Assembly (NCBI GenBank): GCA_005889285.1
Contig: VBFF01000041.1
Span: 1 to 27,717, forward strand
Length of the DNA stretch: 27,717 nucleotides
Reading direction: 5' to 3'
Source: Chloroflexota bacterium
GTDB lineage: Bacteria; Chloroflexota; Dormibacteria; CF-121
In this document: positions 16,504 through 23,680 of the stretch, in pieces
Numbering within the stretch: position 1 is the stretch's first letter
Layout of the letters: each line of letters begins with the position of its first letter
Translations under genes and position numbers: made by a program
The notes under the pieces: generated by a model
The model's database searches: none
What the model saw: the letters and a program-made list of their open reading frames with translations, nothing else
What the model was told of the DNA's origin: nothing

Positions 16504-17182
16504 GGGCCCCGTCGCCGCAGGTTGACGGCGCCAAGCGTCAGCAGCAGGATCGCCAGACTCCCCAGCGCGAGCCATGGCGCCGCCGCGGTCGGCTTCGGCG
16601 GCTGTGCGCGCGGCCCCGTGGAAGTCAGCACGGCGTCGGGGCTCGGTGACGCCGACGGCAGCAACGCGTCGAGGCGCGGCGTCGGTGCCGGCGTCGCTAC
16701 TGGAACAGGGGTGGCCGGATTTGGGGCGGTGGCGCGGGCGCCCGGCACACCGAGGCAAACGCGACCATGCTGGGGACCTGGTTCTTCCCGGCGGCGTAGT
16801 GCCAGCCGTCCATGTCGCCGTCCTGCAGGGGGGACGAGCTGGCGCCGAGTGGCGACGTTTGCCAGCCCGCGCCCTGACGATGGAAGTACTGCCAGTACGG
16901 TCCGGATCCGAAGCATCCTGGCGGGATGGTCGATGGTTCCCGGTCGAGCTGGCACATCGCACTTCCCATCGATCCGAAGCCCTGGGACTCGTACTGCACG
17001 CCTGACCGCTCGACCAGCTGCAGTCCAGTGATCTGCTCCTCCGCGAAGGCCACGCACCGCGTGATGACGCTGCCACTCGCGTGCTGGATGACCAGCGCGG
17101 CATGGTGCACCGCTGCATGGGCCGGACGGATGGCGAGGAGCGCGGCGATGAGCGCCGCCGTCGCGGCGGCGCCCAACCACAT
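16500..17182 (-). CDS. Small secreted, C-terminally anchored protein of the B12-riboswitch operon (frameshifted)
   Basis: From ATG 17182 the first frame gives a signal peptide (LGAAATAALIAALLAIRPAHA), then a Cys-containing domain with GPYWQYFHRQGAGW and LQDGDMDGWHYAAG, up to about base 16740. That frame stops at 16697. The adjacent frame continues with a Pro/Thr/Ala linker and a C-terminal membrane anchor (WLALGSLAILLLTLGAVNL plus RRR), ending at 16500 where it overlaps the T-component start. A single missing base explains the break. From memory this resembles the small protein found between a prenyltransferase-repeat gene and cbiQ in Streptomyces (SCO2322-like); I could not check. It might act as the second, beta-type half of a vitamin-binding pair, which is inference. 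Confidence 0.65.
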
Positions 17183-17196
17183 CGTTTTGCCGATCG

Positions 17197-18315
17197 TCAG
17201 CGAGCGCGTCGGCGCAGCCTCCAGCCCACCGCCACCAGGGCGAACCCGACAATTGCGGGAACAAGCGGCGCTGGCGCCGGCTGCGCCCCTGTCGCCGGGA
17301 GCTGCGGGACCGTCGGGGCGGCGGTCGGCGACGGCGAGGTCGTGGTCACCGAAGGGCACGTCGTTGGCATCGCTCCCGCCGTGCGCGTGACCGGAAGATA
17401 TTTCGAGGCCAGCGCGACGAGCGCTTGCGTCGTCGAAAGCGCGTCGGGCGCTGCGGTTTGAGACGAGGTGGGCCGGGAGAAACCGAAGCCACCATTCTCA
17501 AACTGGAAGGTCAGGAGGTCGGTGACCGCGTTCTTGTCGGTCAGTGTCCAGGCCGTCCCGGTGGGATCCTCGCCGAGCGCGAGTAGAGCCTGAACGACCG
17601 CGGCGTCGGAGTTTGGGTCAGAATCGCCAGGTTGCGTGAAGGGGGTCGAATACTCGAATCCGCCGCTCGGCTTCTGGTGCAAATGGAAGTAGTCGAGCGC
17701 TCGCGTTTTCACAACCGTAGTCATGCCGTTGGCCGAGGTCAGCGCGAGGAGGACGATGGCGGTGGTGTTGGTGTCGGAGCCCCACCCGGTGGCGAACTCC
17801 CAGCCACCGTCCGCCAGTTGATGGTCTTTGAGGAAGGCGACGGCCTTCGCCGATGCGGAGCCCGCCGGTAGAGCGAGGACGGCGAGGGCGTCATTGAACA
17901 GCTGGCTGTTGTACGCGCCGGTGGACGGATCGTAGGTACAGGCGAGATCCTGGAGCAGGTTGTGTCCGGCGAATTCGGTCGGCGTGAGTCCGGCCGCCGA
18001 GACCGCCATGATCAGCCCGCCGATGTTTCCGGCGGTCTTTTCCTCATCCGCAAGGTGCGTGCGCAGGGAGTCGATGGTGGTCTTTCCCGAGGTGGCAAAA
18101 CTGGTGACGGCTTTACCGTTGGCAACCAGTCCAAAAACGGTGTCTTCCGTCCGCGACGCGCTTCCGGCGACGGTGCCGTCGGCGCTCTGCAGGCTTTGCA
18201 GCCATTCCAGGGCGTGCGTCGCCGGGGCTGATTGCGGGGTAAAGGCGGAAGCCGGCGATGCCGATGCGATTGCCGCGAGCGCGGCAGCAGCCAGCGCAGC
18301 GAGTTGTCGTTTCAT
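17197..18315 (-). CDS. Secreted alpha/alpha-repeat (prenyltransferase/squalene-cyclase repeat) protein with LPATG tail, B12 riboswitch-controlled
   Basis: 372 aa. The signal peptide covers residues 1-24. The body consists of alpha-hairpin repeats of the prenyltransferase/squalene-oxidase type, marked by DGGWEFATGWGSDTNTTA (169-186), SGGFEYSTP (217-225), DPNSDAAVVQALLALG (233-248) and NGGFGFSRP (274-282). The tail has a Thr/Pro/Ser stretch, LPATG at 339-343, a hydrophobic segment and an RLRRRAR end, the layout of sortase substrates. The same barrel fold forms the alpha domain of intrinsic factor and transcobalamin. Its place directly under a cobalamin riboswitch suggests extracellular capture of corrinoids rather than terpene cyclisation. 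ATG 18315 has a good GGAGG site. Confidence 0.8.
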   Translation of the reverse strand: MKRQLAALAAAALAAIASASPASAFTPQSAPATHALEWLQSLQSADGTVAGSASRTEDTVFGLVANGKAVTSFATSGKTTIDSLRTHLADEEKTAGNIGGLIMAVSAAGLTPTEFAGHNLLQDLACTYDPSTGAYNSQLFNDALAVLALPAGSASAKAVAFLKDHQLADGGWEFATGWGSDTNTTAIVLLALTSANGMTTVVKTRALDYFHLHQKPSGGFEYSTPFTQPGDSDPNSDAAVVQALLALGEDPTGTAWTLTDKNAVTDLLTFQFENGGFGFSRPTSSQTAAPDALSTTQALVALASKYLPVTRTAGAMPTTCPSVTTTSPSPTAAPTVPQLPATGAQPAPAPLVPAIVGFALVAVGWRLRRRAR

Positions 18316-18321
18316 GGGTGT

Positions 18322-18351
18322 CCTCCAGAGCTGTGAATGCGCAACTGGAGG
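18322..18351 (-). promoter_or_regulatory. Shine-Dalgarno-sequestering hairpin (riboswitch expression platform)
   Basis: CCTCCAG (18351-18345 on the minus strand) can pair perfectly with CTGGAGG (18328-18322), which contains the ribosome-binding site of the gene at 18315. The loop is 16 bases. This suggests translational control by the upstream riboswitch. Confidence 0.6.
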
Positions 18352-18407
18352 CCGATCGTGAAGATGCCTGGCACCTCCCTCTCAGCCTCGAAGAGGGTCG
18401 TTGGTCC

Positions 18408-18566
18408 CCGACAGGCAGGTCTCCTGGCTCCGGATCATTGCCGCTGGGCTCCTTCCCAAGGCCTGCGCCTCGGTGGATCTCGCCCACGGCTCCTCGGTTA
18501 CAGTGACGGGTTCGCGCCGGATTCGCACCGGCTTCCCTTTTCAGCTCTCCTCGAGCCACCTATCGG
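18408..18566 (-). promoter_or_regulatory. Cobalamin (adenosylcobalamin) riboswitch
   Basis: The minus strand carries the class signature in order: AGGTGGC, AAAAGGGAAGCCGGTG, the B12-box-like GCCAGGAGACCTGCC at the 3' side, and the conserved core with CCCGTCACTGTAACCGAG and TTGGGAAGG between. The closing stem P1 is visible: CCGATAGG at 18566-18559 pairs with CCTGTCGG at 18415-18408 with one G-U pair. It sits in the 332-base gap between the genes at 18315 and 18648. It should repress the operon when cobalamin is plentiful. Confidence 0.95.
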
Positions 18567-18597
18567 TCGTTATTAACTTGTCGACAGGTGGCCGGCA

Positions 18598-18627
18598 TCA
18601 CCTCCCCAAAAGGTGACCGCAATTATA
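18598..18627 (-). promoter_or_regulatory. Promoter of the riboswitch operon and leader hairpin
   Basis: A perfect TATAAT lies at 18627-18622 on the minus strand, placing the transcript start near 18615. The first transcribed bases can form a six-pair hairpin (TCACCT/AGGTGA, 18616-18611 with 18603-18598). No convincing -35 box was found. Confidence 0.55.
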
Positions 18628-18647
18628 GGATGCGCGGCTTCGCTAGA

Positions 18648-19070
18648 TCAGGCGACGCGCGACTGCTCGAAGTACGCTTCGAGCTCTTCGATGGTAGGTA
18701 CGCGGTTGATTTCGTCGGGCTCGACGTTCATGAACTGTTCCTGGGCGGTGAAGACGAGCTCGATCAGGTCGGGGATTTTGACGTCCGGCGTGTACGGAAC
18801 ACCAAACGCCAGCAGCTGCTCCACGATCTCACCGGGGACTCTGGTGCGCTCGGCGAGATTCATCTCTTCCAATGCCCACAGGACGCGGTCCAGCGCATAA
18901 AGGCTGAGCTTGCGCTTGGCGTCCTCGGCGCGGGTCGCGATTACTCGCAGCGTCGTGCGTTGAGTCTCGGTTTGGATCGCTTGGTAGATTCTCAGGCTGG
19001 TTCCTCCGACGCGTGCTAGTTGTTTGATCAGCGCCCACGGTACGAGCCCCTTCCCGCAAGCAGCAAACAA
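18648..19070 (-). CDS. Hypothetical protein, helical, unknown function
   Basis: 140 aa from TTG 19070, not recognised. It is soluble and largely helical, with a basic N-terminal half (RVIATRAEDAKRKLSLYALDRVLWALEEMNL) and an acidic C-terminus (DEINRVPTIEELEAYFEQSR). The start is uncertain: a GGAGG site at about 18999-19003 lies seven bases before a CTG in frame, which would give a shorter protein beginning LRIYQAI. It is divergent from the large gene at 19146 and ends just before the riboswitch promoter. The ordered alternation of charged and hydrophobic residues and the codon use support a real gene. Confidence 0.6.
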   Translation of the reverse strand: MFAACGKGLVPWALIKQLARVGGTSLRIYQAIQTETQRTTLRVIATRAEDAKRKLSLYALDRVLWALEEMNLAERTRVPGEIVEQLLAFGVPYTPDVKIPDLIELVFTAQEQFMNVEPDEINRVPTIEELEAYFEQSRVA

Positions 19071-19132
19071 CTTGCGTTAAAAGATGTAAACAAGCGACGC
19101 TCGGTCACCGGCAGGCTTTCGAAAACGAGCGG

Positions 19133-19148
19133 GATAATACCCACAATG
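19133..19148 (+). promoter_or_regulatory. Putative leaderless promoter of the gene at 19146
   Basis: GATAAT at 19133-19138 stands seven bases before ATG 19146, with no ribosome-binding site between. Confidence 0.5.
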
Positions 19149-20900
19149 GCTTTCATCGATCCCGACTCCGATCGCGGGCCCGGCCGGGACGCGGTGGAGC
19201 TCTACACGCGGACCTACGGTACCCTCCTGCGGAGCTCGGGCGAGACCAAGCTGAAGGTGCTCGAACAGTCCCACATCGGGATGCAGTCGAGCCTGCACCC
19301 CAAGGCCGGATCGGCGGAGCCGGATACTGGCGCGCTGATCTACGCGCTTCGCCGTCTACCCCCCTCCATCACGGCCGTTCGGCGAATCGTGCTCGGCCAA
19401 TCCGCCGACGTCTTCAAGCGGATGCTCGATGTTGACGTGGAAAAGTGGGAGATGCAGAGCGCGCCCGGCCGGCGCCGTCGCTACTACTTCGACGGCAAGG
19501 AGACGCTCGCGGTGTACATCGCCAGTCCGTCCGACATCGACGATGTGATCCCGCAACTGGTCGCGCTCCAAATCGAGTGGAACAAGTTGCACGCGCTGCT
19601 CAACGCCGAAGACTTGAGTGGCGCCTCGGACGTGACCGACCAGTTCCAGGTGCTGCAGCGTCTGGGCATTTCGGAGGATGACGCGCTGCGCCTGGTGGAA
19701 ATCTGGGGCGATCTGCTCGAGCCACTCCGCCGAATCCGGGCCGAGGAGAAGGACTTCCGCGTGCGGATGTTGGGTGGCACCCAGATCGGATACATCAAGG
19801 CGACGCGCCGCTGGTGGGAGCCGATTGAGTCACTGATGCAGCGCGAGGGCGTGCGCGACCGCCCGGTTTATTTCGTCTCGAGCAACACGCACAGCCTCGT
19901 GAACCTGATGAGCGGATCCGCGCGGCGGCACCAGGGCGAAATCGTCGAGTACATCGAACGGAGCAACAACCTGGAACTGGTCCCCGAGCTGCGCAAGCTG
20001 CGGCAGGGTCAGTCGCGCGGCAATTGGGACAACTTCCTCTACTACGCGGCGCGCTCCTATTACGGCCAGTCGCCCGAGGCGGGTCAGCGCCGGGCGCTTC
20101 GTACCGCTGAAGAAGAGGAGCGTGGCATCTTTTTCCTTCCGAGCCACGCTGGCCTCGACGTCGCCGCGCAGGTGATTATTCTCGACCGGCTGGTGGCAGC
20201 GGACCTCGACCCGCGATTGGGAAGTCCGCCCCCGGATCGGCTGGAGCGCAGCCCGGCCGTGCTGATCAACGTCAACTATCCGCTCGGGCTAGGTGCCTAC
20301 AACGTGCTGCGGGAGGTCGCGGAGAGCGTCGGAACGCTGCGCGGCGTCTACGTACTCGGCAAGGCGGCCACCCTCAACGGCAGCATCGGCGACATCATGA
20401 TTCCCAACGTCGTCTACGAAGAACACTCGGAAAATACCTACTGGCTGGACAATTGCTTCAGTTTCAACAGCGTTGCGCCGTTCCTTGTCTACGGCGCGGC
20501 CCTGGACAACCAGCGCGCGGTCACGGTTCGTGGCACCTTCCTGCAGAACCGCGGGTATCTCGACTTCTACCACCGGGAGAGCTTTACGGTGGTCGAAATG
20601 GAGGCGGGTCCGTACCTCAACGCCCTCTACGAGGCCGCCGAATCGTCGCGCTATCCGACGCGGGAGAACATCAATTTCACCAAGCTCCCGTTCGACTTCG
20701 GGGTCCTGCACTACGCCTCTGACACGCCCTACACCCAGGCCCGCACGCTGGGCGCGCGGGGCCTTTCCTATTACGGGCTGGATTCGACCTATGCCTCCTC
20801 GGTCGCCATCCTGCGGCGAATTCTGGCGCAGGAGCAGGTGCTTACGGCCGACGTTGCGGCCCCGCGCTGGGCCGACGCCGGCGCCCGGCAAGGCGCTTGA
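19146..20900 (+). CDS. Large protein with C-terminal nucleoside-phosphorylase-like domain, unknown function
   Basis: 584 aa. The N-terminal 300 residues are not recognised; they are soluble and helical, with an Arg-rich part (PGRRRRYYFDGKETLAVYI) and IGYIKATRRWWEPIESL. From about residue 370 the sequence resembles the PNP/MTA-nucleosidase fold: VLINVNYPLGLGAYNVL, LGKAATLNGSIGDIMIPNVV (about 404-423) and FTVVEMEAGPYLNALYEA (about 480-497), where VEMEAG recalls the conserved substrate-binding Met-Glu of that superfamily. No membrane segment is seen. ATG 19146 is chosen for the -10 box seven bases upstream; the frame is open further upstream but overlaps the divergent gene. A terminator follows at 20978. 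The reaction is unknown. Confidence 0.75.
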   Translation: MAFIDPDSDRGPGRDAVELYTRTYGTLLRSSGETKLKVLEQSHIGMQSSLHPKAGSAEPDTGALIYALRRLPPSITAVRRIVLGQSADVFKRMLDVDVEKWEMQSAPGRRRRYYFDGKETLAVYIASPSDIDDVIPQLVALQIEWNKLHALLNAEDLSGASDVTDQFQVLQRLGISEDDALRLVEIWGDLLEPLRRIRAEEKDFRVRMLGGTQIGYIKATRRWWEPIESLMQREGVRDRPVYFVSSNTHSLVNLMSGSARRHQGEIVEYIERSNNLELVPELRKLRQGQSRGNWDNFLYYAARSYYGQSPEAGQRRALRTAEEEERGIFFLPSHAGLDVAAQVIILDRLVAADLDPRLGSPPPDRLERSPAVLINVNYPLGLGAYNVLREVAESVGTLRGVYVLGKAATLNGSIGDIMIPNVVYEEHSENTYWLDNCFSFNSVAPFLVYGAALDNQRAVTVRGTFLQNRGYLDFYHRESFTVVEMEAGPYLNALYEAAESSRYPTRENINFTKLPFDFGVLHYASDTPYTQARTLGARGLSYYGLDSTYASSVAILRRILAQEQVLTADVAAPRWADAGARQGA

Positions 20901-20905
20901 CGTTT

Positions 20906-20930
20906 AGCGGCGCCGTAATGCGGCGCTGCT
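20906..20930. repeat. Inverted repeat after the 19146 gene
   Basis: AGCGGCGCCG-TAATG-CGGCGCTGCT forms a stem with one mismatch, six bases after the stop codon. No T run follows, so it may be an RNA-stabilising or rho-assisted end rather than a terminator. Confidence 0.4.
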
Positions 20931-20977
20931 AGCCTGCGCTCAGGTTAAAAAAATCCTCCCGTCCCCCTCCTCCCCAC

Positions 20978-21010
20978 AAGGCCGCCCTCAACCAGCGGCC
21001 TTTGTCTTTG
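20978..21010 (+). terminator. Intrinsic terminator between convergent genes
   Basis: AAGGCCGC at 20978-20985 pairs perfectly with GCGGCCTT at 20995-21002 across a nine-base loop, followed by a T-rich tail (TGTCTTTG). It ends the plus-strand gene at 20900 and lies just past the end of the minus-strand TPR gene. Confidence 0.65.
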
Positions 21011-21016
21011 GCCGCG

Positions 21017-21715
21017 CTACGCGGCGCGCTTGTGTCGTCGGGGCGCCTTCGTTCGAGATGCAAGCTCCTGGAGGGCGACGTCGATGCGCCGCTCGGCCGG
21101 GGCGAGGTGCTTTGCCGTCGTGAGCAACCGGCGCGCCGCCGTCAGGTTGTCCCGCTCCATTTCCGCCAGAGCGAGCTGCAGCGTATAACCGGGATCGACC
21201 GGGCAGATCCGCACCGCACGCTCGAGCAAGGCGAACGCGTCATCGCGCATATCCATCTCCCAAAGCAACGTCCCCTGCTCGAAGAGGATCTCCGGCTCGT
21301 CGGGCGCCGCATCGAGGGCGCGGCGGTAGGCAAGTCGCGCCACCTCGGCGTGGCCCAGCTGGCGGTGGTCCCGGCCGATCAGGAACCAGGTTTGCCAGGC
21401 ACTCGGCGCGAGCATCATGGCGCGCGCGAAGGCAGCACGAGCTACATCACGATCACCCAGCGCGTCACAGGTCAAGCCGAGCCGGAACGCGACCTCCGCG
21501 TTGTCCGGGTCGAGGCGCGCTGCCTCTTGGAGCGTCTCTCGAGCCCGCGCATAATCGCGCATCCGATGGCAGAGGGTTCCGAGCCGCAGCCGCGGGAGCG
21601 CGTCGTCGCCGGCCAGCTTCACCGCTGCCTCGAAGCGGACGAGCGCGTCACGGAGGTTCCCCTCGATCTCGGCTTGCCTGCCGCTCCTGACCAGCCGCTC
21701 GACTTCGGTGGTCAT
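21017..21715 (-). CDS. Tetratricopeptide-repeat protein
   Basis: 232-aa soluble protein of tandem TPR hairpins from near the start: EGNLRDALVRFEAAVKLAG, MRDYARARETLQEAARLDP, LGDRDVARAAFARAMMLAP, LGHAEVARLAYRRALDAAP, MDMRDDAFALLERAVRICP and MERDNLTAARRLLTTAKHL, at 34-residue spacing. The C-terminus is basic (RTKAPRRHKRAA). TPR arrays bind partner proteins; the partner is unknown. It is transcribed in the same direction as the response regulator and 67-aa gene upstream, with a 43-base gap holding a TTTTAT box close to the ATG, so it may have its own promoter. Confidence 0.88.
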   Translation of the reverse strand: MTTEVERLVRSGRQAEIEGNLRDALVRFEAAVKLAGDDALPRLRLGTLCHRMRDYARARETLQEAARLDPDNAEVAFRLGLTCDALGDRDVARAAFARAMMLAPSAWQTWFLIGRDHRQLGHAEVARLAYRRALDAAPDEPEILFEQGTLLWEMDMRDDAFALLERAVRICPVDPGYTLQLALAEMERDNLTAARRLLTTAKHLAPAERRIDVALQELASRTKAPRRHKRAA

Positions 21716-21758
21716 GGCGATAAAACAACGTCGAGCGCCGAGCGCTCTTACGCTCGGC

Positions 21759-21962
21759 TTATTGGCTGAGGAAGCGGAGCAACTCGGGTTCCTCCATCTC
21801 CTGGGCCGGCAGTACCGGCGTGTACTTGAGCCGGGTGGCGAGCTTCATGGCGAGCTCGACCTTGAAGTCGACCGGGGTGAAGCCCTTGTCGGTGAAGATG
21901 CCGAGGGCGCGGTCCCGGATCACGAGCGCGGCACCCTGCTTGCGCGCCAGGACGGTCATCAT
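21759..21962 (-). CDS. Small hypothetical protein coupled to response regulator
   Basis: 67 aa, not recognised (KQGAALVIRDRALGIFTDKG, then PVDFKVELAMKLATRLKYTP). ATG 21962 overlaps the stop of the response-regulator gene (ATGA), which strongly supports translation. It has no membrane segment and no Cys. A role beside the regulator is inferred from the coupling only. Confidence 0.65.
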   Translation of the reverse strand: MMTVLARKQGAALVIRDRALGIFTDKGFTPVDFKVELAMKLATRLKYTPVLPAQEMEEPELLRFLSQ

Positions 21963-22327
21963 GGTCGCCCCGCGGCGGGCGCGGGCGCTAACTGCGCGAC
22001 CAGCCGGGCCAGTTGCGTCGGCTTGAACGGCTTCTCCACGGTCGCCACCGCGCCGGCGGCCCGGGCTCGCTGCGGGGTCACCGTGTCACGGAACTCGGTC
22101 ATCATCACGACCGGGGCGTGTGGGGTGAGCAGGCTGAGGAGAGTAAACGGATCACCATCCGGCAGGCTCGAATCCAGCAGGACCAGCTCGGGTTGGGTCG
22201 CCTCCGCCGCGGCCGGCACAGCACCGGCGCTGGCCTCCCAGCGCACCTGGTGTCCTTCCCGCTCCAGCTTGAAGACGATGATCGACGCGATGTTGGGCTC
22301 GTCCTCGACGAGCAGGACGCGTGCCAT
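21959..22327 (-). CDS. Stand-alone response regulator (receiver domain only)
   Basis: 122-aa CheY-like receiver with no output domain. Acidic pocket residues Asp9 and Glu10 (LLVEDEP), phospho-acceptor Asp52 (LLDSSLPDGDP), Thr77 (MMTEF) and Lys99 (EKPFKP) are all present, so phosphorylation is likely. No histidine kinase is in the window. I start at ATG 22327, which begins directly with the first beta strand. A bidirectional promoter shared with the hydrolase at 22352 lies upstream, and the small gene at 21962 is translationally coupled downstream. Confidence 0.9.
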   Translation of the reverse strand: MARVLLVEDEPNIASIIVFKLEREGHQVRWEASAGAVPAAAEATQPELVLLDSSLPDGDPFTLLSLLTPHAPVVMMTEFRDTVTPQRARAAGAVATVEKPFKPTQLARLVAQLAPAPAAGRP

Positions 22328-22339
22328 GGGTCGCGGCAC

Positions 22340-22347
22340 TAATGTTA
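22340..22347. promoter_or_regulatory. Overlapping divergent -10 boxes (bidirectional promoter)
   Basis: The symmetric stretch CTAATGTTAG gives TAATGT on the plus strand (22340-22345, six bases before GTG 22352) and TAACAT on the minus strand (22347-22342, 14 bases before ATG 22327). The two -10 boxes share four bases. Confidence 0.5.
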
Positions 22348-22351
22348 GCCG

Positions 22352-22873
22352 GTGGCTCCCAAAGCATCCAACATTCCCGCGATCTACCTCGCCCACGGCG
22401 CCTCGGGGGACGCGACGAGCATGCGGCCGTATATCAAAGCGCTGCAGGCCCGCAAGCTCACCGCCTCCGCGATCGACTTACCCCGCTCCAAGGCCGAGCG
22501 CGCCGTGCCGGTGTTCATCGAGAAGGTGCCGGCGGGGGCGATCGCCGGTGGGCATTCCTACGGTGGTCGCGTCTCGAGCATGGCAGCGTTGGAGGTGCGC
22601 TACGCGGCGCTGATCCTCTTGAGTTACCCGCTGCATCGCCCAGGCCACCCCGAGGATCTACGCACCGAGCATTGGCCGAAGATCGAGTGCCCCGTCTTGC
22701 TGCTTTCCGGAGAGTCGGATCCATTCGCGCAGATTGACTTGCTCCGCTCCTCGGTTCGCCTGTTGCGCCGAGCGCAGCTCGTGACGTTCCCGGGCGTAGG
22801 CCATGGTCTGATCCCGGTGGTCGATGCGGCGATGGACCGGGTCGCCGAATTCGTTCGCGGACTCAGATCCTAA
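22352..22873 (+). CDS. Alpha/beta hydrolase (KANL3/Tex30-like)
   Basis: 173-aa compact alpha/beta hydrolase. The nucleophile elbow GGHSYGG places Ser at 69, the acid is likely Asp in LSGESDPFA, and the His is in FPGVGHGL. It is shorter than most esterases and fits the small TEX30/KANL3-like group. The GTG start is leaderless by context. It is followed after nine bases by the dienelactone-hydrolase-like gene. The substrate is unknown. Confidence 0.85.
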   Translation: MAPKASNIPAIYLAHGASGDATSMRPYIKALQARKLTASAIDLPRSKAERAVPVFIEKVPAGAIAGGHSYGGRVSSMAALEVRYAALILLSYPLHRPGHPEDLRTEHWPKIECPVLLLSGESDPFAQIDLLRSSVRLLRRAQLVTFPGVGHGLIPVVDAAMDRVAEFVRGLRS

Positions 22874-22885
22874 ACTGACCGAATG
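22871..22885 (+). promoter_or_regulatory. Putative leaderless promoter of the dienelactone hydrolase-like gene
   Basis: TAAACT (22871-22876) overlaps the upstream stop codon and stands six bases before ATG 22883. Confidence 0.35.
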
Positions 22886-23680
22886 TGTACCGCGCCGGGC
22901 GACGACGATGGTCCCCGTCCCGCGGCGGCGCTCAACGAGGAGGAGCGAACCCTGCGCGCCGGGGACGGGGCGGCTTTGCGAGAGTTCGTGGCCCAGCCGG
23001 CGACCGGCTTGCGGCGCGGCGCGGTGCTCATCATCCACGACATCTGGGGCTACACCGACTTCTATAAGGACCTGGCCCGGCGCATCACCGAGCACGGCTA
23101 CGCCGCGGTGCTGGTCGACTTCTTCGGGCGCCAGGGGGATCTGCCGGAGGCGATGCGAGCCCCGGAACGGACCGGCACCAAGCCGGAGGCGATGGCGCGC
23201 GCCATGCGGCGAGCCCAGCAGCTCACCGACGAACGATTCCTGGCCGACATGCAGGCGGCCGTCGACGATCTGCAGGCGCGAGGCGCCTCGCACGTGGCGT
23301 GCTGGGGATTCTGCATGGGAGGCCGTCTCGCCGACGTGTCGGCGGCGCGAGTGCGCGGGCTTTCCGGCGCGGTGGCCTATTACGGCCATCTTCAAGCGGA
23401 GCCGGGCCGGCTTTCGCCGCTTCAGCTCGCCGCCGAGATCCGGATTCCGTTGTTAGGCGTGTTCGGTGGCGCGGACCCGAACATTACGTCCGATCAGATC
23501 GCGGCCTTTCGGGATGCGCTCAAGACCGACGCCGAAATCGTCACCTACCCGGGTGCGCCGCATGGATTCCTCCGATATGGGGCGACAACGCACAAGGCCG
23601 CGATCGACGATGCGCTGCTGCGAACGTACCGCTTCTTCGACCGGGTGCTGACCGTGCCGGCGAACGCGGCTAGCCGCTGA
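22883..23680 (+). CDS. Dienelactone hydrolase family protein
   Basis: 265-aa alpha/beta hydrolase with the Cys nucleophile typical of dienelactone hydrolases: GFCMGG (Cys144), acid Asp in FGGADPNI and His in GAPHGFLR. The VLIIHDIWGYTDFYKDLARR strand and helix and VLVDFFGRQGD also follow the family. It could cleave dienelactones in aromatic degradation or other esters; the family is broad. No signal peptide is present. It ends with an 11-base overlap with the convergent transglycosylase gene. Confidence 0.9.
   Translation: MCTAPGDDDGPRPAAALNEEERTLRAGDGAALREFVAQPATGLRRGAVLIIHDIWGYTDFYKDLARRITEHGYAAVLVDFFGRQGDLPEAMRAPERTGTKPEAMARAMRRAQQLTDERFLADMQAAVDDLQARGASHVACWGFCMGGRLADVSAARVRGLSGAVAYYGHLQAEPGRLSPLQLAAEIRIPLLGVFGGADPNITSDQIAAFRDALKTDAEIVTYPGAPHGFLRYGATTHKAAIDDALLRTYRFFDRVLTVPANAASR

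Noticed and set aside
16690..16760. Programmed -1 frameshifting in the small secreted protein gene
   Set aside because: No X-XXY-YYZ slippery heptamer in the right phase was found in the overlap, so a missing base is the simpler reading.
14529..17031. Long plus-strand frames opposite the ECF ATPase and T component
   Set aside because: No family resemblance; the minus strand carries intact transporter motifs.
20901..21016. Possible tRNA or small RNA between convergent genes
   Set aside because: Only an inverted repeat and a terminator hairpin are visible; no cloverleaf or promoter.
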